The position numbers and the translations under genes are program-made. A stretch of DNA of 64,000 nucleotides from an uncultured Bacteroidales bacterium (GTDB taxonomy: Bacteria; Bacteroidota; Bacteroidia; Bacteroidales; UBA932): NCBI GenBank assembly GCA_900318955.1, contig ONMJ01000007.1, positions 26,332 through 90,331 of the forward strand, in the 5' to 3' direction. The notes under the pieces are model-generated. The model saw only the letters and a program-made list of their open reading frames with translations, did not search any database and was not told where the DNA came from. Positions 54,498-63,996 of this stretch are shown piece by piece. How positions within the stretch are numbered: the first letter of the stretch is position 1; every line of letters begins with the position of its first letter.

Positions 54498-55553
54498 ATG
54501 TTCAATAAATTCCTAAGAATCGCACTTGCTCTTTGCATTCTTCCGGCATGCACACAATGTGCCTCACAAGAGAAGGAAGAAGAAGCCCCGAAAAGCATCG
54601 CATCTGTAAAACTGATCTGGGACAAAGACTATAGCGCCTTCCCATCCTTGGAGAAATTCTCCGGATCATACTTCGTTTCTTTCAGAGAAGGAGAAAGCCA
54701 TATATTTGACAGCAATGGAGAAGCCAACGGAAAAGTCCGCATTCTCCGCAGTGAAGACGGTGAGACTTGGTCTCCCGTCGCCCTGCTTGAAAAGAAAGGC
54801 TTCGACCTGAGGGATCCTCACCTGAGCATCACTCCGGACGGAAGACTCATGGTAATAATGGGAGGATCCATTTACCGTGACCAGAAACTCACCGGGAAAA
54901 ACCCGCACGTGTCTTTCAGCACAGACGGAAACACATTCTCCAACCCTGAGCCTGTCGTATACGAGGACAATCCCGCAGCCAACAACGAATGGTTCTGGAG
55001 AGTAACCTGGTTTGGCGACACCGGATATACCGTCTCATACGGGAGCGGAGAACTCCTTCTCCTGAAAACCAAAGACGGGATTCACTACAATAAGGTCACA
55101 ACACTGGCAATCGACGGCTCGCCTAACGAGACCACCCTTCGCTTCCTTCCGGACGGCAGGATGCTCCTTCTTGCCCGCAGAGAGGGAGGAAACCAATTCG
55201 GGTGCTGGGGTGTCAGTTATCCGCCTTACACCGACTGGGATTTCAATCTCCTGAGCTTCCGAATCGGCGGCCCTGATTTCATGGTACTTGATGACGAAAC
55301 GGTAATCGCCGCCGGGAGAGCATACCTCGAAAAGGCAAACCGCACAAGAATATGGAAGGGAAACCTTCAGGGACAGTTCAAGACTGTCTTTACACTTCCT
55401 TCCGGAAGTGACAACAGCTACCCCGGTATCCTCAAGGTCGGAGACGAACTCTGGGTAGTCTATTATTCCTCCCATGAACTTCGTACTGAAGACGGGGAAA
55501 AACGGGCGGGAATTTATTTCGCGAAGGTTCCCATGTCGGTATTTGACGAATAG
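54498..55553 (+). CDS. Sialidase-fold (BNR beta-propeller) lipoprotein
   Basis: 351 aa. Lipobox ILPAC. Asp-box-like turns recur: RSEDGETWS, FSTDGNTFS and KTKDGIHYN, indicating a six-bladed propeller as in sialidases and other exo-glycosidases. A FREGES segment sits where FRIP is in sialidases, and RREGG follows, but the Arg triad cannot be confirmed, so the activity may be different from sialidase. First structural gene of the locus; surface or periplasmic lipoprotein. Confidence 0.8.
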   Translation: MFNKFLRIALALCILPACTQCASQEKEEEAPKSIASVKLIWDKDYSAFPSLEKFSGSYFVSFREGESHIFDSNGEANGKVRILRSEDGETWSPVALLEKKGFDLRDPHLSITPDGRLMVIMGGSIYRDQKLTGKNPHVSFSTDGNTFSNPEPVVYEDNPAANNEWFWRVTWFGDTGYTVSYGSGELLLLKTKDGIHYNKVTTLAIDGSPNETTLRFLPDGRMLLLARREGGNQFGCWGVSYPPYTDWDFNLLSFRIGGPDFMVLDDETVIAAGRAYLEKANRTRIWKGNLQGQFKTVFTLPSGSDNSYPGILKVGDELWVVYYSSHELRTEDGEKRAGIYFAKVPMSVFDE

Positions 55554-55596
55554 GACTCGCAGCGTTATCTGAAACCAAATATTATCAATTATTATA

Positions 55597-57231
55597 ATGA
55601 ACACTAAAACAGTCGTTTCCGCAATGATATCATTGCTGGCAATACTCTCATCTTGCCAAAGGGAGGGAGGTATCACTACGGCTCCCCAGAGAGTAAGCAT
55701 CGAAGATGCGGATTCCTTTGGGGCAAAAGCATTGAAGTTTTCCAGTTCAGAATCTTCGCAGACCATTTCAATCCAGACAACCGGAGGTGAATGGCACGCG
55801 TACATACCATCTGGTGTAGACTGGCTGGAATTAAATCCTTCTTCTGGAAAAACTTCAGGGAAAACTGATATACAAGTCACTGTCGAGAAGAATTCCGGTT
55901 TTGCCGAGCGTAAGGCAACCATTTCTTTCATAGCTGATGGAATAGAGCAAAAGGGACTTCTTACGGTTATCCAAAACAAGCTCTACTATATTGACATTAC
56001 TCTTCTCAACCCGGTTGTAAACAAGAACGGAGGCACATTCAATATCGGAGTCTCCTGCAACAGCCGCTGGTCATACTCCATTGACGAAGAAGGAATGTCC
56101 TGGCTTACAGTTGATTCCGCAGAATTCGACAAACTGATTCTCTCAGCCGCAAAAGGCTCCGGCGATGAAAAGCACGGGACTATAACTTTCGCGTGCAAGG
56201 AGGATCCGGAAATCACCTCAAAGGTCGAAGTCTGGCAAAAAGACATGGGACTCTCTATCGAAGGAAAATCACTGACTGTATCAAAAGAGGGAGCTGATGT
56301 CACAATACCGGTAACCAAGACAAATATCTCTAGCTGGAAAGTAGACTCGGCTCCTGACTGGTTAACTGTCAGCGAAAGTGGCGCAGATGCCCTCAGGCTG
56401 CTCTTCTCTGCCAATACCGGAAACGAATCCAGACAAGGGTCCGTAGTCCTGAAAACAGACGAGGACGAACACCTCAGCGCGTCCATCCTGGTAAGCCAGC
56501 TCGCCACTGCCGCTCCCGAGGCAGACCTTATTGATATTGAATTCAATGCCGACGGAAGCGCTGTCGACCGCGCCTCCGGGACCGAGGTCACCCTATTCCC
56601 CGGTGATGTTTCAGTCAAGATGAATGAGGACTTCGGCGTATACGCACCTGTCTTCACTCATACTCTCGGTGCGGCTGCAACTTCAGGATACTACCGTTTC
56701 CCGATGTCAACCGAGCTCAGAAACAACCTCAACGACGGCTGTGCAGTAGAGGCTCTGGTCAGACTGGGCTGCCCTATCAACGGAAGCGGAGCCAAGCCTT
56801 TCACATCCCATCGAAGCGGCGGTGTCGGACTAGCTTTGACCTCCAGCAGTTCCGGCAACCAGTTCCTTTTCTGCCTTATTCAGCGCATCTCAGGCAGCTA
56901 TGTAAATAACTACGCATACTCGGGCATTACCCCCGAAGAAGGAAAATACTACCACCTTGTCGGAGTCTGGGACAAGGAGACTGGAACCGAGACCATCTAT
57001 GTCAACGGAGTAAAAGCCGGAACGCACAACTTTGAGGGAGACCTCTACTTCAGTGTGAAATTCTTCATTATCGGAGGAGCTGCCAACGATACCTCCGCTT
57101 CGAAGATCAACGCCACATGGAACGGAGATGTCCTCTTCCCGAGAATCTACTCCACCCCGCTGACGGAAGCGCAAGTAGAAGCGGCATACCTGGCAACCCA
57201 GAAGGGAAAATATCTATTGGAAAATGAATAG
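55597..57231 (+). CDS. BACON/LamG-domain lipoprotein, probable surface glycan-binding protein
   Basis: 544 aa. Lipobox ILSSC. Two to three BACON-type beta domains (about 40-310: WLELNPSSGKTSG, WLTVDSAEF, WLTVSESGADALRLLFSANT) precede a LamG/concanavalin-like C-terminal domain (about 330-540; YYHLVGVWDKETGTETIYVN). No catalytic motif is visible. Placed just upstream of susC, the position of surface glycan-binding proteins in such loci, though more often they follow susD. Binding target unknown. Confidence 0.85.
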   Translation: MNTKTVVSAMISLLAILSSCQREGGITTAPQRVSIEDADSFGAKALKFSSSESSQTISIQTTGGEWHAYIPSGVDWLELNPSSGKTSGKTDIQVTVEKNSGFAERKATISFIADGIEQKGLLTVIQNKLYYIDITLLNPVVNKNGGTFNIGVSCNSRWSYSIDEEGMSWLTVDSAEFDKLILSAAKGSGDEKHGTITFACKEDPEITSKVEVWQKDMGLSIEGKSLTVSKEGADVTIPVTKTNISSWKVDSAPDWLTVSESGADALRLLFSANTGNESRQGSVVLKTDEDEHLSASILVSQLATAAPEADLIDIEFNADGSAVDRASGTEVTLFPGDVSVKMNEDFGVYAPVFTHTLGAAATSGYYRFPMSTELRNNLNDGCAVEALVRLGCPINGSGAKPFTSHRSGGVGLALTSSSSGNQFLFCLIQRISGSYVNNYAYSGITPEEGKYYHLVGVWDKETGTETIYVNGVKAGTHNFEGDLYFSVKFFIIGGAANDTSASKINATWNGDVLFPRIYSTPLTEAQVEAAYLATQKGKYLLENE

Positions 57232-57240
57232 GGAAAGAAA

Positions 57241-60200
57241 ATGATGAACAAGATATTCAGAATGTTATTCATTCTGTGCAGCATTCTCCTCGCTGCCCTG
57301 ATGAATGCCCCCGAAGCATACGCCCAGACCGTCCTTAAGGGAACCGTCATCGGATCGGACAATAATCTGCCGCTTCCCGGTGTCACCATTCACCTTAAAG
57401 ACAATGCGAAGGTTTATACCATCACCGACGACAAGGGCAATTATGAACTGAAGGTTCCATCCTCCAAAGGTACTGTAGTCTTTGAGGCAATGGGATATGA
57501 CAATAAGGAACTCTCATTGAGCGATCCTTTCCTCTTTACTCTTGTTACCATGATCCTGCAGGAAAATCTCCTCGACGAGGTCGTGGTGGTAGGTTTTGGT
57601 ACACAGAAGAAAGAATCCCTTGTAGGAGCCGTTCAATCGGTCCGCTCCGAGGATCTTCAGATTACCACCAGCTCACTCACTTCCTCCTTTGCCGGAAATG
57701 TCCCGGGACTCATCTCGATGCGCTCCAGCGGAGAGCCCGGTCTCGACCAGGCCACATTCTATGTACGTGGTGTTGGAACCTTCGGATATGATGCCAGACC
57801 AATGGTTATCATTGACGGTGTCGAAACCACTTCAGATGCAATGGTCAACATGATCGCCCCTGAAGCCATCGAGTCATTCTCCGTACTGAAAGATGCCACC
57901 GCAACAGCTCTCTACGGATCCCGCGGAGCGAATGGAGTCATCCTAATCAACACAAAAGAAGGTAGGAATGCGGAGAAGATGAGCATCAATGTTACATACG
58001 ACACCTCAGTTGCGACTCCGACCTACCTCCAGAAGGTTGCGGACGGTCCCACTTATATGGAGCAATACAACGAGGCTCTTTACAACGACGCACGCTTCTC
58101 AGGGACTGAGTACGAGCCCAGATACACGAAGCAGCAGATAGAAGGGACCAGGCAACATCTGAATCCCTACATCTACCCCGAAAACGACTGGTACCACCTT
58201 ATATTCAAGGACTACGCAGTCTCAGAGCACCTAAACCTTTCGGTCCGCGGAGGAGGAAAGAAGGTCAACTACTTCATGAACGCTGCGATTTTCAATGAAG
58301 GAAGTATCTTCGCCCCTGTAAAGAACAACATGATTGACAACGGAATGTACAGCCGTAAGATTCAGCTCCAGAGTAATGTATCCGCAATGATAACGAGGAC
58401 CACGAAGCTCTCCATGAAGCTCAATTGCCAATTCCGTTACAGGGGCACTCCAGCCGGGACCATATCAGATTACTTCGTGTGGACTATGAAAGTTAATCCT
58501 GTATACTTCCCCGCTGTTCTTCCTGCGGAAGACGGAGATACATTTATCCGATTTGGGAACGGTGCGTCATGGAATGCAGGAGGAACATCCGACATTGCCC
58601 GCAACCCCTATGCTTCTTATGCCTGCGGAAGCGCAACTATCAACCATATGTTCATGACAGCCGTTGTCCAGGCCGACCAGAACCTCGACTTTATTACAAA
58701 AGGTCTCTCGGCAAAAGCTGCTGCAACATTCTACAACTACTCTTACGCCAAGGTTACCCGCCAGTATATTCCCTTCTATTTCACAATTGACGACGGATAT
58801 TACCAGAGGCCGGACGGATCGTTCTTCTTTACGACCTCTCCCATAGGTCCTGACGGTTCGACATATATCACATATTCTGCAGGAGATACCGGTCATCACA
58901 GGTACTCGATTCTCGGCCAGCTTTCATACAAGCGTGCCTTCGGGAAACTCGATGTGGCCTCAGACCTGGTCTACCGAATGAATGAGAAATTAAACAACGC
59001 CAACTCCGCCTCTGAAAACGACCTCCTGCCATTCCGCGAGCAGGGAATTGCCGCCAGATTGACCTTGAACTACGGCAAACGTTACCTCGCTGAAGTCAAC
59101 TTCGGCTACAACGGATCCGAGAATTTCATAACCGGCAAACGTTTCGGCCTTTTCCCTTCGGCAGCAATCGGATGGACCCCCTCAAACGAGAAATTCTGGG
59201 CGCCGCTGAAAAAAACCATCTCGTCGTTTAAAATAAGAGCCTCATACGGACTTGTCGGAAACGATGCACTGGAAAAGCGATTCCCTTATCTCACCAGAGT
59301 CAGCATGGCCTCCCGCGGATATGTGTTCGGAAACACTTTCAGAACTGTAGGCGCCGGATACGTATCTACCTACGGCAACGATGATGCCACATGGGAACTT
59401 GCAAGGAAACTCGACGTAGGAGTAGATATGCAGTTCTTCAAAACCCTCGACATCTCTGTAGACTGGTTCAAGGAGCACCGCTCCAACATCTTCATGCAGC
59501 GAAATTCCATTGCCGCTGTTTCCGGCCTCGGATCTACCCTCCCCTATGCAAACATCGGAAAGATGGACAACGGAGGAGTTGATATGTCCCTTGCCTATAA
59601 GAAGGTGTTCAGGAAAGATTTCACAATGTCTCTCCGCGGGTCATTCACCTATGCCCACAACGAGATTGTCTATAACGACGAGCCGGACTACAGTCTGACC
59701 CCTAATCTATCGAAAATCGGCCACCCGAACAACTCCAGGCTGCTCTACGTCGCTGAAGGAATCTTTACCTCCCAGGAAGAGATAGACTCACATGCACAGC
59801 AGACCTTCGGCAACTACGGAGTCGGTGACATAAAGTATGCAGACATTACCGGCCCGGAAGGAAAACCGGACGGAATAGTCAATGCCCTCGACAGGGTCCG
59901 CTTCGATATTCCTTCGATTCCTGAAATCCAGTACGGATTCGGAGGAGCGCTGACTTGGAAGGGACTGGATTTCAACTTCATGTTCCAGGGATCCGCAAGA
60001 GTAAGTATTCTGATGAGCGGGCACCACCCATTTATCTCCAACAAGGGAGCAGGATACAACATAATGCAATACATAGTCGACGATCACTGGTCTTGGGATA
60101 ACAACCGCGCTGATGCTGCATATCCTCGCCTTAGCGCAAAGGTCATCAATAACAACATCCAGTCGTCGTCATTCTATCTCAAGGACGGATCTTTCCTCAG

Positions 60201-60384
60201 ACTCAAAAACATCGAGATAGGATACTCCTTCCTCAAGAAGAAGGTCCGCATCTACCTGTGCGGAAACGATCTCCTCACTTTCTCCCCGTTCAAGTATTGG
60301 GATCCGGAGATGGGCTCCGGCAGCGGTCTGGAAGCCTATCCGCTTCAAAAATCTGCCAAACTGGGCATCCAGTTCAATTTCTAA
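57241..60384 (+). CDS. SusC/RagA-type TonB-dependent outer-membrane transporter
   Basis: 1047 aa. Signal peptide, CarboxypepD_reg-like domain (about 30-105; LKGTVIGSDNNLPLPGVTI), TonB-box/plug region (DEVVVVGFGTQKKESLVGAV; SVLKDATATALYGSRGANGV) and a beta-barrel ending KLGIQFNF with terminal Phe. It imports oligosaccharides with the SusD lid. Preceded by GGGAAAGAAA and only 9 nt after the BACON/LamG gene. No STN domain is seen, so anti-sigma signalling is not indicated, consistent with control by the DUF6377 protein. Confidence 0.96.
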   Translation: MMNKIFRMLFILCSILLAALMNAPEAYAQTVLKGTVIGSDNNLPLPGVTIHLKDNAKVYTITDDKGNYELKVPSSKGTVVFEAMGYDNKELSLSDPFLFTLVTMILQENLLDEVVVVGFGTQKKESLVGAVQSVRSEDLQITTSSLTSSFAGNVPGLISMRSSGEPGLDQATFYVRGVGTFGYDARPMVIIDGVETTSDAMVNMIAPEAIESFSVLKDATATALYGSRGANGVILINTKEGRNAEKMSINVTYDTSVATPTYLQKVADGPTYMEQYNEALYNDARFSGTEYEPRYTKQQIEGTRQHLNPYIYPENDWYHLIFKDYAVSEHLNLSVRGGGKKVNYFMNAAIFNEGSIFAPVKNNMIDNGMYSRKIQLQSNVSAMITRTTKLSMKLNCQFRYRGTPAGTISDYFVWTMKVNPVYFPAVLPAEDGDTFIRFGNGASWNAGGTSDIARNPYASYACGSATINHMFMTAVVQADQNLDFITKGLSAKAAATFYNYSYAKVTRQYIPFYFTIDDGYYQRPDGSFFFTTSPIGPDGSTYITYSAGDTGHHRYSILGQLSYKRAFGKLDVASDLVYRMNEKLNNANSASENDLLPFREQGIAARLTLNYGKRYLAEVNFGYNGSENFITGKRFGLFPSAAIGWTPSNEKFWAPLKKTISSFKIRASYGLVGNDALEKRFPYLTRVSMASRGYVFGNTFRTVGAGYVSTYGNDDATWELARKLDVGVDMQFFKTLDISVDWFKEHRSNIFMQRNSIAAVSGLGSTLPYANIGKMDNGGVDMSLAYKKVFRKDFTMSLRGSFTYAHNEIVYNDEPDYSLTPNLSKIGHPNNSRLLYVAEGIFTSQEEIDSHAQQTFGNYGVGDIKYADITGPEGKPDGIVNALDRVRFDIPSIPEIQYGFGGALTWKGLDFNFMFQGSARVSILMSGHHPFISNKGAGYNIMQYIVDDHWSWDNNRADAAYPRLSAKVINNNIQSSSFYLKDGSFLRLKNIEIGYSFLKKKVRIYLCGNDLLTFSPFKYWDPEMGSGSGLEAYPLQKSAKLGIQFNF

Positions 60385-60395
60385 AAAGGAAAGTC

Positions 60396-62273
60396 ATGAA
60401 TATAAAAAGAATACTTATACTTTCGGCCGTCTGCGTTTGTGCCGCTGCGTGCAACTATCTGGATGTCGTTCCCCTCGGAAGTCCAAAGATGGACGACCTG
60501 TTCCGTACCCACACCCAGGCGAACAAGTTTGCATGCGCAATGTATTCGCATGTATATCAGCCGAACAAATATGATATCAACGCGTCGATGGAGCTCTGCG
60601 GCGGCGGAGACCTGATTTCCGGAGCCAGAGGAGACCGACGGTACTTCAACTGGAAGAGCCTCGTATTCGACAACATAGAGACTCCTTCGCAGACTTATTT
60701 TGCCGCATGGATAGCTTCCGGAAGCCCCACCGGAGCTCATACCTACAAGGTATGGGAAGGGATCCGAAACGCCTATATACTCTTGGAACACATAGATGAG
60801 GTCCCTGATGCAACCGATGCCGAGAGGGCACAGTGGAGAGGAGAAGCTTATTGGATAATAGCTTACTACCACCACCTGATGCTGGAATACTACGGCCCGA
60901 TCATTATTGTGGATCATCTTATCAGTATGAATGAGGATATGAACACTCCGCGGTCGCCATATCTTGACTGCGTAACCTTCATTTCCAATATGTACGACAA
61001 AGCTGCAGAGATTCTACCGGCAACCCAGAGTACCGACTACTACGGAAGGGCGACATCCGTTCTTGCCAAGGCGCTCAAGGCCCGCCTGTGGCTTACGGCC
61101 GCATCCCCTCTTGTGAACGGAAACAACTGGTATGCAGACTTTAAGAACCATGACGGCACTCCACTCATGCCTCAGCAGTATGACAAAGAACTTTGGAAAA
61201 AGGCAATGGATGCAGCCAGTGAAGCAATAGTAGCATGCGAAGCTAACGGTTACGGACTATATGAAATTTCATCTGCGAGCGACGACTTCACCCGCGGATA
61301 TGAGAACTACCGTACCGCTTTCATCGGGCCTGAAGGCACAACCAATTTCTACAACAGCAAAGAAGACCTGTTCTCAGAGAATTCCTCTGCAACCCATGTT
61401 GAGTTCTTCGCCCCGAGAACTGTCTCCACCTATACTTCAGAAGGCCCTAAGGGATATATAGTGCCGACCTTGAAGGCAGTTCAGACCTTCCTTTCCAAAA
61501 ACGGACTTCCTATGGATGAGGACCCCGAGACAAAGAATCTGGATCTCTACTCCATTGACCAAGAACAGAACACTGTCCTTCTCCACCTCAACCGCGAACC
61601 TCGTTTTTACGCTTCTATTGGCTATGACAGAGGTGATTACGATTTCAATGGAACCACTTTCAAGCTACTTTGCCGCAAAGGCGAGCCTCAGCAGAATGAC
61701 GGAATATTCGCAAACGAGTACCAAACAGCTACCGGATACTATGTCAAGAAATGGGTGTCAAGAGCAGATGCATACAACCTCAGCAACAAATCGTTTACAA
61801 CGGGAAAGCATACATTGCCGCTTATCCGCGTTGCTGAGCTTTACCTTGACTATGCCGAAGCCGAGGCTGAGTATACCGGTTCGTTATCTCAAACCGGACT
61901 CAGATATATCGATATCGTAAGACATCGCGCAGGTCTTCCCGACTTCGCAGAGGCATGGAGCAGAGCCGGCGGCACTCCGACTGGAGAAAAACTTATCAAA
62001 GCCATCCGCCAGGAAAGGCTCAGCGAGTTTGTCTTTGAAGGCCGCTGGTATCACGATATCCGCCGCTGGAAAGTTGCAGACAAATATATAGGACACACTC
62101 CTGAAGGATGGAACCTTGACGGCTCGTCAGCAACTGATTTCTACAAGGTTACACCTGTAAATGAGGGTACCTTCGTAAGAAGTTTCGCTACTCCGAAGAA
62201 CTACTGGTTCGCTATTCCATTGAGCCAGCTTAACATCAACAAGTCTCTGGTGCAGAACCCGGGATACAATTGA
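60396..62273 (+). CDS. SusD/RagB-type glycan-capture lipoprotein
   Basis: 625 aa from ATG 60396 (MNIKRILILSAVCVCAAACNYLDVVP), 11 nt after susC; an earlier in-frame start lies inside susC. The lipobox CAAAC is followed by the typical LDVVPLG start. The TPR-like scaffold shows YWIIAYYHHLMLEYYGPIII and RVAELYLDYAEAEAEY; the C-terminus has IRQERLSEFVFEGRWYHDIR and the ending YWFAIPLSQLNINKSLVQN. Forms the lid of SusC. Ligand unknown. Confidence 0.96.
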   Translation: MNIKRILILSAVCVCAAACNYLDVVPLGSPKMDDLFRTHTQANKFACAMYSHVYQPNKYDINASMELCGGGDLISGARGDRRYFNWKSLVFDNIETPSQTYFAAWIASGSPTGAHTYKVWEGIRNAYILLEHIDEVPDATDAERAQWRGEAYWIIAYYHHLMLEYYGPIIIVDHLISMNEDMNTPRSPYLDCVTFISNMYDKAAEILPATQSTDYYGRATSVLAKALKARLWLTAASPLVNGNNWYADFKNHDGTPLMPQQYDKELWKKAMDAASEAIVACEANGYGLYEISSASDDFTRGYENYRTAFIGPEGTTNFYNSKEDLFSENSSATHVEFFAPRTVSTYTSEGPKGYIVPTLKAVQTFLSKNGLPMDEDPETKNLDLYSIDQEQNTVLLHLNREPRFYASIGYDRGDYDFNGTTFKLLCRKGEPQQNDGIFANEYQTATGYYVKKWVSRADAYNLSNKSFTTGKHTLPLIRVAELYLDYAEAEAEYTGSLSQTGLRYIDIVRHRAGLPDFAEAWSRAGGTPTGEKLIKAIRQERLSEFVFEGRWYHDIRRWKVADKYIGHTPEGWNLDGSSATDFYKVTPVNEGTFVRSFATPKNYWFAIPLSQLNINKSLVQNPGYN

Positions 62274-62281
62274 TTTCAGAG

Positions 62282-63880
62282 ATGAAAAGAATCGGTATAA
62301 CAATCATGATGCTGCTATCCATCAGCATCGCTGCTTATGCAGGGAAACCTGCTCTTAAATACAAAAAGCTGAATGAACGGGCTCTTAAGGAGTATTCTGT
62401 CCCGGTAAGGCCGGGGTATGAAGGCAGGAACCCGTTTTGGAACGCCTATTCTGTAAAGTTCATATACTCTCCCGCCTTCGATTTTGAGAAGGTCGACGGA
62501 GCACTATCCTACCGTTTCACCCTTCGGCAGAAAGAGGGGAAAGGCGTATGGTCATTTAATGCCTCCAGCCCAAAGAGTTCCCTGGCGAAGATATGGAGGG
62601 AGGTTCCGCCAGGACCGGTGACCCTTACGGTTGAAGGTCTGGACCGGGACGGAAGAGTCATCGGGAAGGCTGGTGAGAGAGATTTCTTCCGCGATTATCC
62701 ATTTGAGGGGCCGTTTTCGGGACCTACAATCGACTACAAAGAGTCTGCAATCAAGGTCATGAGGTACACCCATGAAGCACCGTGGGTACAATACTGGCTC
62801 ACTCATGATGAGCCTGACATGTCCTTCAAGCATTATACGTACGCATGCAAGACCATCAGCGGCCTTATCAACGTAGAATGCCTTGTAGCCGAGAATATTC
62901 CGTCCCTCCGGGAGGAAGCAATCAAAATTGCCAAAAAGGCTGCCAGCTTCCTGATTGCCAACGGCCAGGGTCCCGACAAGGCTCTCGCCTATTTCCCTCC
63001 AACCTACTATAAGGGGCTGATTGCCTCTGCGAAAAAGGAAAACCAGGGAAGGACAATGGCCCTCGAGGCCCTTGCCGCCGCGACTGCATATTTGAATCTC
63101 TATGATGTCACAAAAGAAGACATGTACCTTAAACAGGCCCTCCATATTGCAGACACATACAGAAAAATCCAGAATGAAGACGGATCCTTCCCGGTAAAGG
63201 TCGACTATGAAACGGGAGAACCATATACCGGATCCCACGCAATGCTTCATCCCGTCGTAAGGTTCTACAGAAGGCTTGAAAACAAGTATGGAGTCAAAGA
63301 CTATCACGATGTTCTCGCCCGCGCTGAAAAATGGATGAATACTTTCGCCGAGGAGAAGTTCGATCTCGAATCCCAGTTCGAGGATGTCAATATCGGAGGA
63401 ATCAAGCCCTATCAGAACCTCACCAACTGTACTGCAGCACCTTACGCCACCTATCTACTTACAGGGGAGAACCCCTCCAAAGAAGATATCTCTCTCGCTC
63501 TGGACCTAATCCGCTTCAGCGAAGACCAGTTTGTCCATTGGGACGTATGGCCGGACAGTTGCGGAGTCCGCCCCGAAGTAGTCCCTAATGTTCACGAGCA
63601 GTATAAATACGAAATGGGCACTATTTCAAGCGTGGGAAACGTTGCAAACGCAATGCTGGATTATTACCTCATTACGGGAGATGAGCTTTTCTACGCGAAA
63701 GCAAAGGCCCTTATCGACGGACTTACCGTCCTTCAGGATCTTCGCACCGGAAGAATCCCCACCACCTATAAAACCCGGTCCATCTACAAGTCCGACATGA
63801 TGTATGACTGGATCAATTGCACTTACTCCGCTATTGGGTCCCTGCTGAGAATGGATGCAATGACCAGAAACAACAGGTAA
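62282..63880 (+). CDS. Exported putative (alpha/alpha)-barrel carbohydrate-active protein, family unassigned
   Basis: 532 aa from ATG 62282 (MKRIGITIMMLLSISIAAYA signal peptide), 8 nt after susD. The N-terminal 150 residues look beta-rich (a sandwich domain; VTLTVEGLDRDGRVIGKAG). From about 170 the sequence is helical with paired repeats (ALEALAAATAYLNLYDVTKE, YLKQALHIADTYRKIQNEDG, NVANAMLDYYLITGDELFY), as in six-hairpin glycosidases, lyases or epimerases. Candidate acids are in QNEDGSFPVKVDYE and HEQYKYEMG. I cannot assign a CAZy family. Last gene of the locus. Confidence 0.75.
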   Translation: MKRIGITIMMLLSISIAAYAGKPALKYKKLNERALKEYSVPVRPGYEGRNPFWNAYSVKFIYSPAFDFEKVDGALSYRFTLRQKEGKGVWSFNASSPKSSLAKIWREVPPGPVTLTVEGLDRDGRVIGKAGERDFFRDYPFEGPFSGPTIDYKESAIKVMRYTHEAPWVQYWLTHDEPDMSFKHYTYACKTISGLINVECLVAENIPSLREEAIKIAKKAASFLIANGQGPDKALAYFPPTYYKGLIASAKKENQGRTMALEALAAATAYLNLYDVTKEDMYLKQALHIADTYRKIQNEDGSFPVKVDYETGEPYTGSHAMLHPVVRFYRRLENKYGVKDYHDVLARAEKWMNTFAEEKFDLESQFEDVNIGGIKPYQNLTNCTAAPYATYLLTGENPSKEDISLALDLIRFSEDQFVHWDVWPDSCGVRPEVVPNVHEQYKYEMGTISSVGNVANAMLDYYLITGDELFYAKAKALIDGLTVLQDLRTGRIPTTYKTRSIYKSDMMYDWINCTYSAIGSLLRMDAMTRNNR

Positions 63881-63901
63881 AGCTATATTATATAAAAGAG
63901 A

Positions 63902-63947
63902 AGGCTGTATTCTAAGACTTTTCCAAGGAATACAGCCTCTTTTTTTA
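63902..63947 (+). terminator. Intrinsic terminator of the polysaccharide utilization operon
   Basis: AGGCTGTATTC (63902-63912) pairs with GAATACAGCCT (63928-63938), followed by an eight-T run (63940-63947). Confidence 0.9.
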
Positions 63948-63968
63948 TATTTTTTTGAAGAAGGCACC

Positions 63969-63996
63969 GCCGCCGCAATATACGATATGCGGCGGC
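63969..63996. repeat. GC-rich inverted repeat at window edge
   Basis: GCCGCCGCA (63969-63977) and TGCGGCGGC (63988-63996) with a 10-nt A/T-rich loop. Meaning unclear; it may be part of a structure continuing beyond the window. Confidence 0.5.
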
